This document shows positions 1 through 5,966 of a stretch of 11,766 nt of DNA, in pieces. The position numbers and the translations under genes are program-made. The DNA is taken from positions 1-11,766 of the forward strand of contig DGDN01000051.1 in NCBI GenBank assembly GCA_002385465.1. The letters run 5' to 3'. The notes below the pieces were generated by a model. That model saw only the letters and a program-made list of their open reading frames with translations, was not told the origin of the DNA and did no database searches. Position 1 is the stretch's first letter; each line of letters starts with the position of its first letter. Source of the DNA: Candidatus Fermentithermobacillaceae bacterium UBA3951. Lineage in GTDB: Bacteria > Bacillota > Sulfobacillia > Fermentithermobacillales > Fermentithermobacillaceae.

Positions 1-1
1 A

Positions 2-139
2 GATGTGTATAAGTGCGCGACTGAAGAGTATCGGAAATGGTGGGAAGGGACGCATCTCCGGTATGAGACGCTGAAGCGCTATCCCGACGATATCGGCAAT
101 GTTGTCTTCATGGATGAGTACATAGGCAGTACCGTTTGA
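2..139 (+). CDS. 3' end of an unidentified protein (45 codons visible)
   Basis: An open frame enters from the left edge and stops at TGA 137-139. The visible C-terminus is rich in aromatic and charged residues (a KWWEGTHLRYETL segment) and ends DEYIGSTV. It has normal coding character. I do not recognise the family, and the start lies outside the window. The next ~150 bases (140-290) hold no convincing gene, so the relation to the downstream radical SAM remnant is unknown. Confidence 0.4.
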   Translation, partial: DVYKCATEEYRKWWEGTHLRYETLKRYPDDIGNVVFMDEYIGSTV

Positions 140-290
140 CTATGAAGGCTGTGATCTTGAGGGCTGTTCCAGGCCGGGAAATCGTACTGCAGATGAAGAA
201 GGTTGTAAGGCTGCCAGTCTGGCTTTCCTTGTCCTTTGAGGAAGGAGAGAACGGGGTAAAGGTTGTTCATGAAATAACTGCCGGCTTTAG

Positions 291-1082
291 CGGTATTGGA
301 AGAGTACTGGGATGTTGCCGTCACTCACGACCAACGGCCGCTTGGTTACTCCCAAGTGGGCGAAGCAGGCGAAGCGGTTGTTTTCGCGCGTCAACGTGAG
401 CATCGACTTGCCCGGCGGTCCCCGGGACCCGTCTATGCCCCTTAGCGAGTCACTCGATGCCGTGAGGACCCTAGTCGATGCCGGCATTACGTGCGGCTGC
501 AACCTCATCCTGACGGAGGGGATCATGCCGCAACTGGACCGCGCGTTTTCCGAGGTCTCCAAGGCAGGGGCCGACAGCATGATGATACTTAGGGCGAAAC
601 CTTCGGGGCGCGGGAGCGACGTGCACGAGAAGATGCGCTTGTCTTCCGAAACCCAAGCTGCCCTGATACCCCGCCTTCTTGAGCTCGCCGAGAAGTACAG
701 CCTTCCTTTTCACCTTGACTGCGCATTCGCGCCGCTCTTAATGGCTTCGTCCGTGTCGCGCGCACGCCTGGAGGAGCTAGGCGCATACGGCTGCATCGCC
801 GGGGACCTCCTGGCCACCGTGGACCCGGATGGATTCGTCCATCCTTGCAGTCATTTGGATTTCACCGTGGGACGTGTCGAGGATCTGTCGAGTTTGTGGG
901 CTGACAGGCTTGCGTGGGGTGCTTCCCGTGGCCGCGACTCTCGCCTCACAGGGAAATGCTCGGGATGCGGCGTCCGGGACCTCTGCCGGGGCGGGTGTGC
1001 TGTTGTCAACGCACATTACGGCTTTGGGTTGGACCAACCGGATCCGGAACTGACTTGTGGGCTTCGTGTCATCCTGGACTGA
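291..1082 (+). pseudogene. radical SAM/SPASM-domain protein, 5'-truncated
   Basis: The frame encodes the C-terminal two thirds of a radical SAM/SPASM enzyme, the class that includes peptide-modifying and sulfatase-maturing enzymes. Counting from the ATG at 312, LTTNGRLVT (residues 5-13) and VSIDLPGGP (29-37) match the mid-barrel strands. The SPASM part has C161 and C179, then the C-x2-C-x5-C-x3-C cluster C216/C219/C225/C229, and C249. These would bind auxiliary Fe-S clusters. The N-terminal CxxxCxxC that binds the SAM cluster is absent. Similarity continues a few codons upstream of 312 (YWKSTG), but an in-frame TAG at 288-290 closes the frame and I find no CxxxCxxC in any frame back to 140. 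The ATG at 312 is therefore unlikely to be a native start. Without the SAM cluster it should be inactive. A functional C-terminal-only protein is possible but unlikely. Confidence 0.75.
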
Positions 1083-1162
1083 CTTGACCCTCACAGATCA
1101 CTTTGTGAACCTTACCCTGCTCGAAGGCGCTTCCTTTGGTCAGACAGGATCTCTTTTCTCAG

Positions 1163-1330
1163 TCGAGTACGGTCCCACAGTTCGACACCCGTACTTGAGG
1201 CCAGGTTCCGTGCTTCGTCAGGTTTCTGCTCTTGGAGGTCTTGCGGTTCGATGCCTAGAATCGTCTAGTGGAGAATCCCACGGGGGTGACCGAGAGTCAC
1301 ATCCGTGGCGACGTGGGACACGTGTTGTCC
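1163..1330 (+). promoter_or_regulatory. structured leader upstream of the pRiA4b-like gene
   Basis: The 264-base gap 1083-1346 has no gene but several stems. Stem I pairs 1163-1172 with 1189-1198 (10 bp, one G-U, 16-nt loop). Stem II pairs CCACGG 1278-1283 with CCGTGG 1303-1308, continued by GTGAC 1286-1290 with GTCAC 1296-1300 around a 5-nt loop. Stem III pairs GGACA 1316-1320 with TGTCC 1326-1330, ending 4 nt before the Shine-Dalgarno GGAGGA (1335-1340). TCCCACG 1276-1282 can instead pair with CGTGGGA 1312-1318, which would break stems II and III. No T-run follows any stem, so classical intrinsic termination is not suggested. A cis-regulatory RNA role is inference; I match it to no known riboswitch class. 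Confidence 0.35.
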
Positions 1331-1346
1331 TGTTGGAGGAATCAAC

Positions 1347-2120
1347 ATGGCCTATCAGATCAAGATCACCTTGCGCGGCATCGATCCGCCCGTATGGCGT
1401 CGCTTGAGGGTGCCCGGCACCATCACGTTCGAGCAACTGCACCAGGTGATACAGGCGTCGTTCGGCTGGCTCAACTACCATCTCTACAACTTCCAGCTAG
1501 GAAGTACCGTCTTCGCCCAGGGCGACTCCGTCTACACGGATGAGGACCTATATGGGGCCGGAAGTAAGCGGCTCGATCCTGACGCGAACCTCATCGGCGC
1601 GTTTCTGAGTAAGGGCGATGAACTCGTCTACGAATACGACTTCGGCGACGGATGGATCCATGACATCGTCGTAGAGAAGCAGCTCAAGGAACTCAAGAAG
1701 TACGAGACTCCCTTGTGCCTAGGCGGGGCAAGGCACAGGCCGCCGGAGGATGTAGGCGGGATTGGAGGATACGAGAGTTTCCTTGAGAGCATACGCGATC
1801 CCAAGGATCCCGAAAGGGAAGACTACCTGCGCTGGGCGCAAAAAGATACGGGAGGGCGCCTTTTTGACCCCGATTACTTCTACATCGATGAAGTGAACAG
1901 CAGGCTGGAGCACGTGCTCACGGATACGCCTGAGTTCGCGCGTTCTTTGCTGGCTGAGGGACAGGGTCTGGTAGGAGTACTCGAAATGGGATGGGTTGGG
2001 CCCGTTGTCAAGATAGGAAATCAAGTATTCGACTGGGACCGTCTGAGTCGCTTGGTGTCTATGTTGGGTGACGGGTTACCGATAGCGATCCGGGTTGTAG
2101 CGCCACCGCGCCGTCGCTAA
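1347..2120 (+). CDS. plasmid pRiA4b ORF-3-like family protein
   Basis: This is a 257-residue protein. The ATG at 1347 is chosen because GGAGGA (1335-1340) sits 6 nt upstream; an in-frame start at 1305 lies inside the leader stems and has no ribosome site. Residues 1-185 carry the pRiA4b ORF-3 hallmarks: the N-terminal IKITLRGIDPPVWRRL strand, FEQLHQVIQASFGW, YEYDFGDGWIHDI (residues 95-107), and ARHRPPEDVGGIGGY (128-142) followed by FDPDYFYIDEVNSRL. The family is widespread and often seen in accessory regions; its biochemical role is not firmly established, so I assign none. Residues ~195-257 form an extension beyond the conserved domain that I do not recognise. The gene appears intact and monocistronic. 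Confidence 0.85.
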   Translation: MAYQIKITLRGIDPPVWRRLRVPGTITFEQLHQVIQASFGWLNYHLYNFQLGSTVFAQGDSVYTDEDLYGAGSKRLDPDANLIGAFLSKGDELVYEYDFGDGWIHDIVVEKQLKELKKYETPLCLGGARHRPPEDVGGIGGYESFLESIRDPKDPEREDYLRWAQKDTGGRLFDPDYFYIDEVNSRLEHVLTDTPEFARSLLAEGQGLVGVLEMGWVGPVVKIGNQVFDWDRLSRLVSMLGDGLPIAIRVVAPPRRR

Positions 2121-2181
2121 ACCGTATAATGCTCAGGGTTCATTCAGCAAAGATCACAGCCACGGAAACGGAGAGGCGGTT

Positions 2182-2340
2182 ATGGATGCACTTAAGAAGC
2201 TCGCCCTTAGGTGGTCGGGGCTTCTGTCGGTCATGCTGACGTCCTTCTTCTGGGGTTATGGGTACCATCGTACCGGTGCGCTATGGCCGTGGATCTTCAT
2301 CCACGCCGCCTCCGACCTCGTGGGATTGAAGGTCATCCGC
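2182..2340 (+). pseudogene. CPBP-family intramembrane protease, fragment
   Basis: The ATG at 2182 follows a fair ribosome site (GAGAGG 2171-2176). About 52 codons resemble the last conserved block of CPBP/Abi intramembrane metalloproteases: GYHRTGALWPWIFIHAASDL, where the His of IHAA is a usual metal ligand. The earlier EExxxR and FxxxH blocks are missing, so the gene has lost most of its 5' part. The frame stays open to 2637, but from ~2338 onward it reads antisense through the radical SAM fragment and the end of the HEPN gene, so those codons are not native. The product should be inactive. Confidence 0.55.
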
Positions 2341-2547
2341 CAGCGCCAGGGGAGCGTTGACTTTCACGTCCACCCATTGACCCCAAGGCTTGTCGTGACG
2401 GGAGAACCGCGCCATGAAAGACGCGTAGCAGTAGACGCAGTTGTGGGCGCAACCGACGTATGGGTTTATGGCGTAGTCCGTGATGCCGGATTTGGTGAGT
2501 GCCGACTTGCAGAATACCTCGCGGACCGCAGGTTCCATGGGTTTCAT
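2281..2547 (-). pseudogene. SPL-like radical SAM protein, 3'-truncated
   Basis: The N-terminus is well preserved: VFCKSALTKSGI, then INPYVGCAHNCVYCYASF with the radical SAM C-x3-C-x2-C, then KPWGQWVDVKVNAP. This is typical of the spore-photoproduct-lyase-like family. After about 70 codons (near 2338) similarity stops, and the frame continues through sequence antisense to the CPBP fragment to a stop at 2281. A full member has ~250-350 residues, so most of the barrel is gone. Its ATG (2545-2547) directly abuts the TAG of the upstream HEPN gene, suggesting that it once was the third gene of that operon. A distant, intact relative lies at 8093-8971. Confidence 0.75.
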
Positions 2548-2955
2548 CTAGAGGGCGAGGATCCCTGCTATGGTGGAGACCGCGTCTTCCGCCAGGTTGA
2601 CCGCCTGAAGAGCGGCCTCGCGACCGTAGACCTTTGAGGGTATGCTATCAGGGAGACCGTTGGGATACCGAGTAGGTATGTAGTATCCATCGAGAACTGC
2701 CCATGCCCCCGCCTTGCGTGCGACCTGACTGTTATGTTGACCTGCCCTTTCGGCGAGTGCCGCGACTGAGTGCCCGAGGACAGGCGACTCACCTTGCGCG
2801 TAAAGGAATGCCTTTATCGCCTTCTCGGCGATTTGCTGCGCAAGGAAGCACGCAATGTGATATCCGCCTTGCTCCGCCAACGAGCGTGCCCACTTCAGGT
2901 CCTCTCTGGCCTGGTCAAGCCACCTCTTCGCTTCCTCACGACCGGTCTTTCTCAT
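2548..2955 (-). CDS. HEPN-domain protein, partner of the MNT nucleotidyltransferase
   Basis: This is a 135-residue, mostly helical protein of the HEPN type. The start at 2955 is supported by AAGGAG about 10 nt upstream; a start at 2982 would add nine residues and lacks such a site. Features include KRWLDQAREDLKWA (10-23), the CFLAQQIAEKAIKAFL helix (36-51), GHSVAALAE (61-69) and YYIPTRYPNG (91-100), which is typical of this HEPN subfamily. Its 5' end overlaps the MNT gene by 20 nt, so the two are probably translationally coupled. In studied HEPN/MNT pairs the HEPN protein is an RNase toxin that the MNT protein modifies with AMP. I do not find the usual R-x4-6-H RNase motif (nearest is R-A-G-Q-H, one residue too short), so RNase activity is uncertain. 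Confidence 0.85.
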   Translation of the reverse strand: MRKTGREEAKRWLDQAREDLKWARSLAEQGGYHIACFLAQQIAEKAIKAFLYAQGESPVLGHSVAALAERAGQHNSQVARKAGAWAVLDGYYIPTRYPNGLPDSIPSKVYGREAALQAVNLAEDAVSTIAGILAL

Positions 2956-3295
2956 ACAAGACCACTCCTTTCCGCGTCGCATCTCGAACGAAGGGGCGCT
3001 TCCGCATGCTTTCCCACTCTCGAGGTGTGTAGGCGAGTATGTCGCAAGCTACTCGCGGTGCCAGCTCTTTGTACAGCCACGCCGTACGTTCCACAAAGGG
3101 AAGGTTGCTTTCCAGGACTACGAATAGATCGAGGTCCGTGTACAGGTCCTTGCGTCCCTCCGCGTATGACCCGAAAAGCACTATCTTGGAGGCTCCGATC
3201 GAGCGTAGGCGTGCCACAAACCTTGACAGTTCGCTCTGTAGCAGTTCCGCGTATCTCTCTTGCTCAGTATTGCCGGTACTGCTTTCGTTGGACAT
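2936..3295 (-). CDS. MNT-type nucleotidyltransferase (antitoxin of HEPN/MNT pair)
   Basis: This is a 119-residue minimal nucleotidyltransferase. FGSYAEGRKD begins at residue 41 and gives G42-S43, and LYTDLDLFVV supplies D54 and D56, spaced as in GSx10DxD. D85 in ACDILAY is the likely third metal-binding acid. All catalytic residues look intact. Relatives transfer AMP from ATP to the partner HEPN toxin and so neutralise it. The start at 3295 is preferred because GGGAG lies 9 nt upstream and because an alternative ATG at 3334 lies inside the -10 element of the promoter. The 3' end overlaps the HEPN start. Confidence 0.87.
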   Translation of the reverse strand: MSNESSTGNTEQERYAELLQSELSRFVARLRSIGASKIVLFGSYAEGRKDLYTDLDLFVVLESNLPFVERTAWLYKELAPRVACDILAYTPREWESMRKRPFVRDATRKGVVLYEKDRS

Positions 3296-3329
3296 GAATG
3301 CACGCTCCCGAGAGGTTCTGGGCATCCAG

Positions 3330-3369
3330 ATCATACCATAGAGCCGAAAGCATCACCATGTCGATGCTT
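3330..3369 (-). promoter_or_regulatory. promoter and candidate operator of the MNT/HEPN operon
   Basis: Read on the minus strand, TATGAT (3330-3335) is preceded by TGG, giving an extended -10 (TGnTATGAT, one mismatch). A near-perfect palindrome, AAGCATC (3348-3354), 8 nt, GATGCTT (3363-3369), covers where the -35 would be. A protein bound there would block RNA polymerase. The transcript would begin near 3323, ~28 nt before the MNT start. The promoter is well supported; autoregulation through the palindrome is inferred. Confidence 0.5.
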
Positions 3370-3469
3370 GCGCGGATTTCCAAGTTCCGACCTTATCCCT
3401 CGTAGTGATTGAGTAGGCGTTCTTTTCTGACAGGATCTACCGCTCCTCCGGTTGAATGTTCCCCCGAGC

Positions 3470-3478
3470 ATGACGCAC
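3470..3478. repeat. left target-site duplication of the ISLre2 element
   Basis: ATGACGCAC lies directly outside the left end of the IS and recurs at 5034-5042 directly outside the right end. A 9-bp duplication is what I recall for the ISLre2 family. Identical copies suggest recent insertion. Confidence 0.8.
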
Positions 3479-3501
3479 CTTAGTGTAACTTTACTGTAGG
3501 A
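3479..3501 (+). repeat. left terminal inverted repeat of the IS
   Basis: This end pairs with 5011-5033; the ten inner bases (3492-3501) are identical in inverted orientation and GTGT (3483-3486) is shared near the tip. It is the presumed transposase binding and cleavage end. Confidence 0.75.
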
Positions 3502-3535
3502 GTTTTTAGAGGGTAACGGTTGTCAGATAACGAAA

Positions 3536-3589
3536 GAGACCCCACCGTCCTGCTCTGGACGAGTGTCTCCACTCTAGAGGTGAGGTCTC
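3536..3589 (+). promoter_or_regulatory. branched leader structure covering the transposase Shine-Dalgarno
   Basis: The 54 bases just before the transposase ATG can fold into a multibranch structure. The outer stem pairs GAGACCCCACC (3536-3546) with GGTGAGGTCTC (3579-3589), 10 of 11 pairs. Inside are two 4-bp hairpins, GTCC/GGAC (3547-3560) and GAGT/ACTC (3561-3574), with 6-nt loops. The only ribosome site, GGTGAGG (3579-3585), is in the 3' arm, so a transcript containing the whole leader would hide it. Similar shielding against read-through transcription is known for IS10 and IS50. The role here is inferred. Confidence 0.5.
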
Positions 3590-4984
3590 ATGCAAATTGT
3601 ACAACAGATGTGGACCAGGTTTCACGGGATTGTGGAAAGTGTCTTGGACGCGGTTGATAAGGGAGTCGACTACGTTGGTTTCGAGAAAAACCTTAGGAAG
3701 CAATTGAACGAGCTGGGGCGGGAAGCGTGCAAGTCGGTACTGGAGGCCGCGGACCAGCGTCTTGTCGAGCATCGCGAGGAAAGGCCCGGGTGGAGAATCC
3801 AGAGACGGGATGATGTGAAAAGCATCCTGACGCCGTTTGGGAGGGTGGAGTACAGGCGGACGTACTTCAAGTACGCCAAGACGAAGGAATGCGCGCATCT
3901 GGTCGATAGGCAAGCAGGGTACGGGCCGCACGCGAGGATAGATGTGGCTTTAGCCGCGGAAGTAGTGGAAGCGGCAAGCGAGTTGTCCTATCGAAAGAGC
4001 GGGGAGAAGCCCGGCAGAGCGGCTCCGGACGCGCGAGTAAGCGGTCAAACGGTCATGAAAGCGATCCGCGGATTTGACCTGGAAGAAGAAGCTAGTGGAG
4101 GGCGGCGTGAGAAGAAGCGGTGTGAGACTCTGTACGTGGAAGCTGACGAAGACCATGTGGCTGGGCAAGACGGAAGGACATACATGCCGTTCCTGGTTTA
4201 CGTGCATGAGGGCAAAGATGAAAGCCAACGACGAAGACTGAAGATGCCGCGCTACTTCTCGGGGCTCTACAGTGAGACTGAGGAACTGTGGCTTTGGGTG
4301 CTTAACTACATAGAAGAGCACTACGACATGAACTTCCTAAAGAGGATCTTTGTCTGTGGTGATGGCGCCTCGTGGATCAAGACAGGGCTCAAGGTGTTGC
4401 CCAAGAGCGTGTTTGTTCTGGACATGTTTCACCTAAACAGACGCCTGGTAGAGGTACTTAAGAGAGATAGCGAGGAGTACAGAAAGGCCTGGAAAGCCAT
4501 TAGGGCTGGGGACCGGGTCACAGTGGAGCGACTCTTGAAGGAAGCGGCGGTATTCGCTGAGATACCGAACCAGGTCAAGATGGCCCAGGATTGCAGGCGA
4601 TACATACGGCTCAACTGGGATGGGATCATGGCCCACCGGGTCCATCCCGAAGCGGATCTAGGGGTGAGCGCCGAGGGACACGTGAGCCACATTCTTTCAG
4701 CCCGGCTGTCAAGCCGCCCGATGGGATGGAGCGCTAAGGGCGTTGACCAGATGTCGAGGATGCGGGCCCTTAAGGCCAACCAAGTGGAGATTGGGGTTAA
4801 GTACGTGGAGCAGCATCGCCGAGGGCTAAGCCCGTTGAAAGCACTGTCGGAAGTGGTGTCCCGTGAGCGGGAAGTGTTAAGACGAGTGGCGGGCGAGGTG
4901 ACCGACAACCTGCCGGTGTTCGCGGGAAAGGTCACGCCGCTACGGCACTGGCTAATGTCAATCAGTCATGCGAGTATTTGGTGA
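3590..4984 (+). CDS. ISLre2-family (UPF0236) transposase
   Basis: This is a 464-residue protein, the usual length for the family. LYVEADEDHVAGQDG (near residues 182-196) contains the first acidic catalytic block, VCGDGASWIKTG (near 255-266) the second, and the C-terminal GVSAEGHVSHILSARLSSRPMGW block is diagnostic. The N-terminal part has FGRVEYRRTYF followed by ELSYRKSG. No frameshift or stop is seen, so it is probably active. The ATG at 3590 follows GGTGAGG by 4 nt within the leader structure at 3536-3589. It catalyses DDE-type transposition of its own element. Confidence 0.92.
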   Translation: MQIVQQMWTRFHGIVESVLDAVDKGVDYVGFEKNLRKQLNELGREACKSVLEAADQRLVEHREERPGWRIQRRDDVKSILTPFGRVEYRRTYFKYAKTKECAHLVDRQAGYGPHARIDVALAAEVVEAASELSYRKSGEKPGRAAPDARVSGQTVMKAIRGFDLEEEASGGRREKKRCETLYVEADEDHVAGQDGRTYMPFLVYVHEGKDESQRRRLKMPRYFSGLYSETEELWLWVLNYIEEHYDMNFLKRIFVCGDGASWIKTGLKVLPKSVFVLDMFHLNRRLVEVLKRDSEEYRKAWKAIRAGDRVTVERLLKEAAVFAEIPNQVKMAQDCRRYIRLNWDGIMAHRVHPEADLGVSAEGHVSHILSARLSSRPMGWSAKGVDQMSRMRALKANQVEIGVKYVEQHRRGLSPLKALSEVVSREREVLRRVAGEVTDNLPVFAGKVTPLRHWLMSISHASIW

Positions 4985-5010
4985 CATCGTGATGGCGATG
5001 GTGGGGGCAT

Positions 5011-5033
5011 TCCTACAGTAGGTTGACACGATC
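5011..5033 (+). repeat. right terminal inverted repeat of the IS
   Basis: Inverted partner of 3479-3501. It contains an outward-facing TTGACA (5023-5028), a perfect -35 hexamer, but no good -10 lies 16-18 bp downstream (5046-5051 is GTGTGT). Confidence 0.75.
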
Positions 5034-5042
5034 ATGACGCAC
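5034..5042. repeat. right target-site duplication of the ISLre2 element
   Basis: ATGACGCAC, identical to 3470-3478. Removing the IS and one copy would restore the original junction between the MNT/HEPN promoter side and the RelBE operator. Confidence 0.8.
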
Positions 5043-5049
5043 AATGTGT

Positions 5050-5086
5050 GTAGTACGATGTATGACAATGTGATACTATGTAATAC
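5050..5086 (+). promoter_or_regulatory. candidate RelBE operator: four phased GTANTAC boxes
   Basis: Four 7-bp pseudo-palindromes follow one another exactly every 10 bp: GTAGTAC (5050), GTATGAC (5060), GTGATAC (5070) and GTAATAC (5080). Two are perfect GTA-N-TAC and two have one change. One-turn spacing puts all on the same face of the helix, as expected for ribbon-helix-helix dimers binding cooperatively. A weak -10 (TACTAT 5074-5079) lies within. The antitoxin ribosome site GGGAGG (5088-5093) follows directly. The pattern is visible; the binding protein is inferred. Confidence 0.6.
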
Positions 5087-5103
5087 AGGGAGGCGGTCTA
5101 CCG

Positions 5104-5325
5104 ATGTCCATCTCCGTGCGGCTAACCAATGAAGAAGTCCAGCTCATAAAGCGATACGCGGCGCTCAAGAGGCTTTCCGTTTCTGATGTGGTCAGAACTG
5201 CCGTTCTGGAGAAAATCGAGGATGAGTTTGACCTGAAAACAGCCTTGCAGGCGCTTGAGGAGCACAAGAAGAACCCTGTTACTTACACCCATGATGAAGT
5301 GAAGAAGATCCTGGAGTTAGGCTAA
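5104..5325 (+). CDS. RelB-like ribbon-helix-helix antitoxin
   Basis: This is a 73-residue protein. SISVRL (2-7) is the DNA-binding β strand, NEEVQLIKRYAALKR (9-23) and SVSDVVRTAVLEKIEDEF (25-42) are the two helices of an RHH domain. The acidic and charged C-terminal part (43-73) is the likely toxin-wrapping segment. GGGAGG lies 10 nt before the ATG. The toxin gene starts one nucleotide after the stop (TAA-G-ATG), so the two are translationally linked. RelB-type antitoxins neutralise the toxin and repress their own promoter, which fits the phased boxes at 5050-5086. Confidence 0.88.
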   Translation: MSISVRLTNEEVQLIKRYAALKRLSVSDVVRTAVLEKIEDEFDLKTALQALEEHKKNPVTYTHDEVKKILELG

Positions 5326-5326
5326 G

Positions 5327-5608
5327 ATGTTCTCGGTCTATTACACGCCAAAGGCCATCAAAGCCCTCAGGAAGCTGGATAGGCCGACGCGAGCGCTCCT
5401 CCTATCATGGATTGAGAAGAATCTTGTTGGCTGCAGCGATCCACGCACCCATGGGAGAGCTCTGTCGGCGGAGTCTTCCGGGCTGTGGCGGTACCGTATC
5501 GGCTACTATAGGCTTATAGCCGAGATATCCGATGCGACAATCACAATCCTCATATTGAACGTCGGACATCGCGAGGATATCTACGAAGCCTTGGGGAGCA
5601 GAGGATAG
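5327..5608 (+). CDS. RelE/ParE-superfamily toxin
   Basis: This is a 93-residue basic protein of normal family length. FSVYYTPKAIKALRKLDRPTR is the typical N-terminus. DPRTHGRALS, LWRYRIGYYRLIAEI (53-67) and NVGHREDIYEAL (78-89) match the conserved core and the C-terminal strand-helix. Conserved basic or aromatic candidates are R55, R57, R62, H81, R82 and Y86. RelE members cleave mRNA in the ribosome, whereas ParE members poison gyrase; the LWRYRxGxYRLI core leans towards RelE but I cannot settle this. The gene is intact. The last bases form one arm of the hairpin at 5601-5622. Confidence 0.85.
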   Translation: MFSVYYTPKAIKALRKLDRPTRALLLSWIEKNLVGCSDPRTHGRALSAESSGLWRYRIGYYRLIAEISDATITILILNVGHREDIYEALGSRG

Positions 5609-5622
5609 CCTAACCTATCCTC
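5601..5622 (+). terminator. hairpin at the end of the RelBE operon
   Basis: GAGGATAG (5601-5608) and CTATCCTC (5615-5622) are a perfect 8-bp inverted repeat with a 6-nt loop, and include the toxin stop codon. No T-run follows, so it may stabilise the 3' end rather than terminate by itself. Confidence 0.4.
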
Positions 5623-5646
5623 GCGGCTGCGTCTTGATCGTCAGTA

Positions 5647-5857
5647 AATACCCCCTGTGCTGCACATATCCCCGAGACATCCCCGCTGGCGCAAGGGTTC
5701 TCTGAAGATGTCCCCGCCGGCGCACACGTCCTGGGAAGACATCCCCACGAGCGCACACATCCTGGTAAGATGTCCCCGCCTGCGCATATTTCCCGCAGGA
5801 CATCCCCACGGGTGCGTATTTCCCGCAGGACCCGTGCACAGGCGCACAGGCATGCCG
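5647..5857 (+). repeat. array A: degenerate tandem repeat, 30-31 bp unit
   Basis: This fills most of the 358-base gap between the toxin gene and the GNAT remnant. Units begin at 5647, 5676, 5707, 5738, 5769 and 5799, with a degenerate seventh at 5829-5857. Lengths run 29, 31, 31, 31, 30, 30. The most constant part is GA[C/T][A/G]TCCCC followed by a GGCGCA-like block and a TCC[C/T]G block. Openings alternate GACATCCCC and GATGTCCCC. Unit length is not a multiple of 3 and every frame looks open in parts, so it is not coding. The function is unknown. Confidence 0.75.
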
Positions 5858-5966
5858 CTGACTCCCGGCGCGACGAAAAATCCTGGAGTGCAGTTAGTGC
5901 CTTGTCGCATCAGACCAGGTACAATCTAGCAGTGGAGTACCGAAAACCGCCTAAGGAGTGACTGCC

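Larger units (their letters stand above)
3479..5033 (+). mobile_element. ISLre2-family insertion sequence, complete (1555 bp)
   Basis: The element carries one full transposase gene (3590-4984) between terminal inverted repeats. The left end (3479-3501) and the reverse complement of the right end (5011-5033) match over most of 23 positions, with an identical core TACTGTAGGA and shared GTGT near the tips. Direct 9-bp duplications flank it. The size and single ORF fit ISLre2. It landed between the MNT/HEPN promoter and the RelBE operator, 7 bp from the first operator box, without breaking either coding region. Confidence 0.88.

Noticed and set aside
2125..2130. TATAAT before the CPBP fragment
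   Set aside because: A perfect hexamer but no -35 or TGn extension; chance occurrence in a gap is likely.
2340..2637. C-terminal part of the 151-codon frame beginning at 2182
   Set aside because: From ~2338 it reads antisense through the radical SAM fragment and the HEPN gene; only the first ~52 codons resemble a protein family.
2770..3297. 175-codon forward frame across the MNT/HEPN genes
   Set aside because: It is antisense to two well-supported, overlapping family members with ribosome sites and a promoter, and its translation shows no domain.
5023..5051. Hybrid promoter from the outward TTGACA of the IS right end
   Set aside because: At 16-18 bp downstream there is only GTGTGT-like sequence; the nearest -10-like hexamers are too far away.
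5641..5910. Open frames inside array A, and similar ones in arrays B, C and D
   Set aside because: Frames are open in several phases because the DNA is repetitive and GC-rich. Unit lengths of 30-32 and 15/16 bp do not hold a reading frame.
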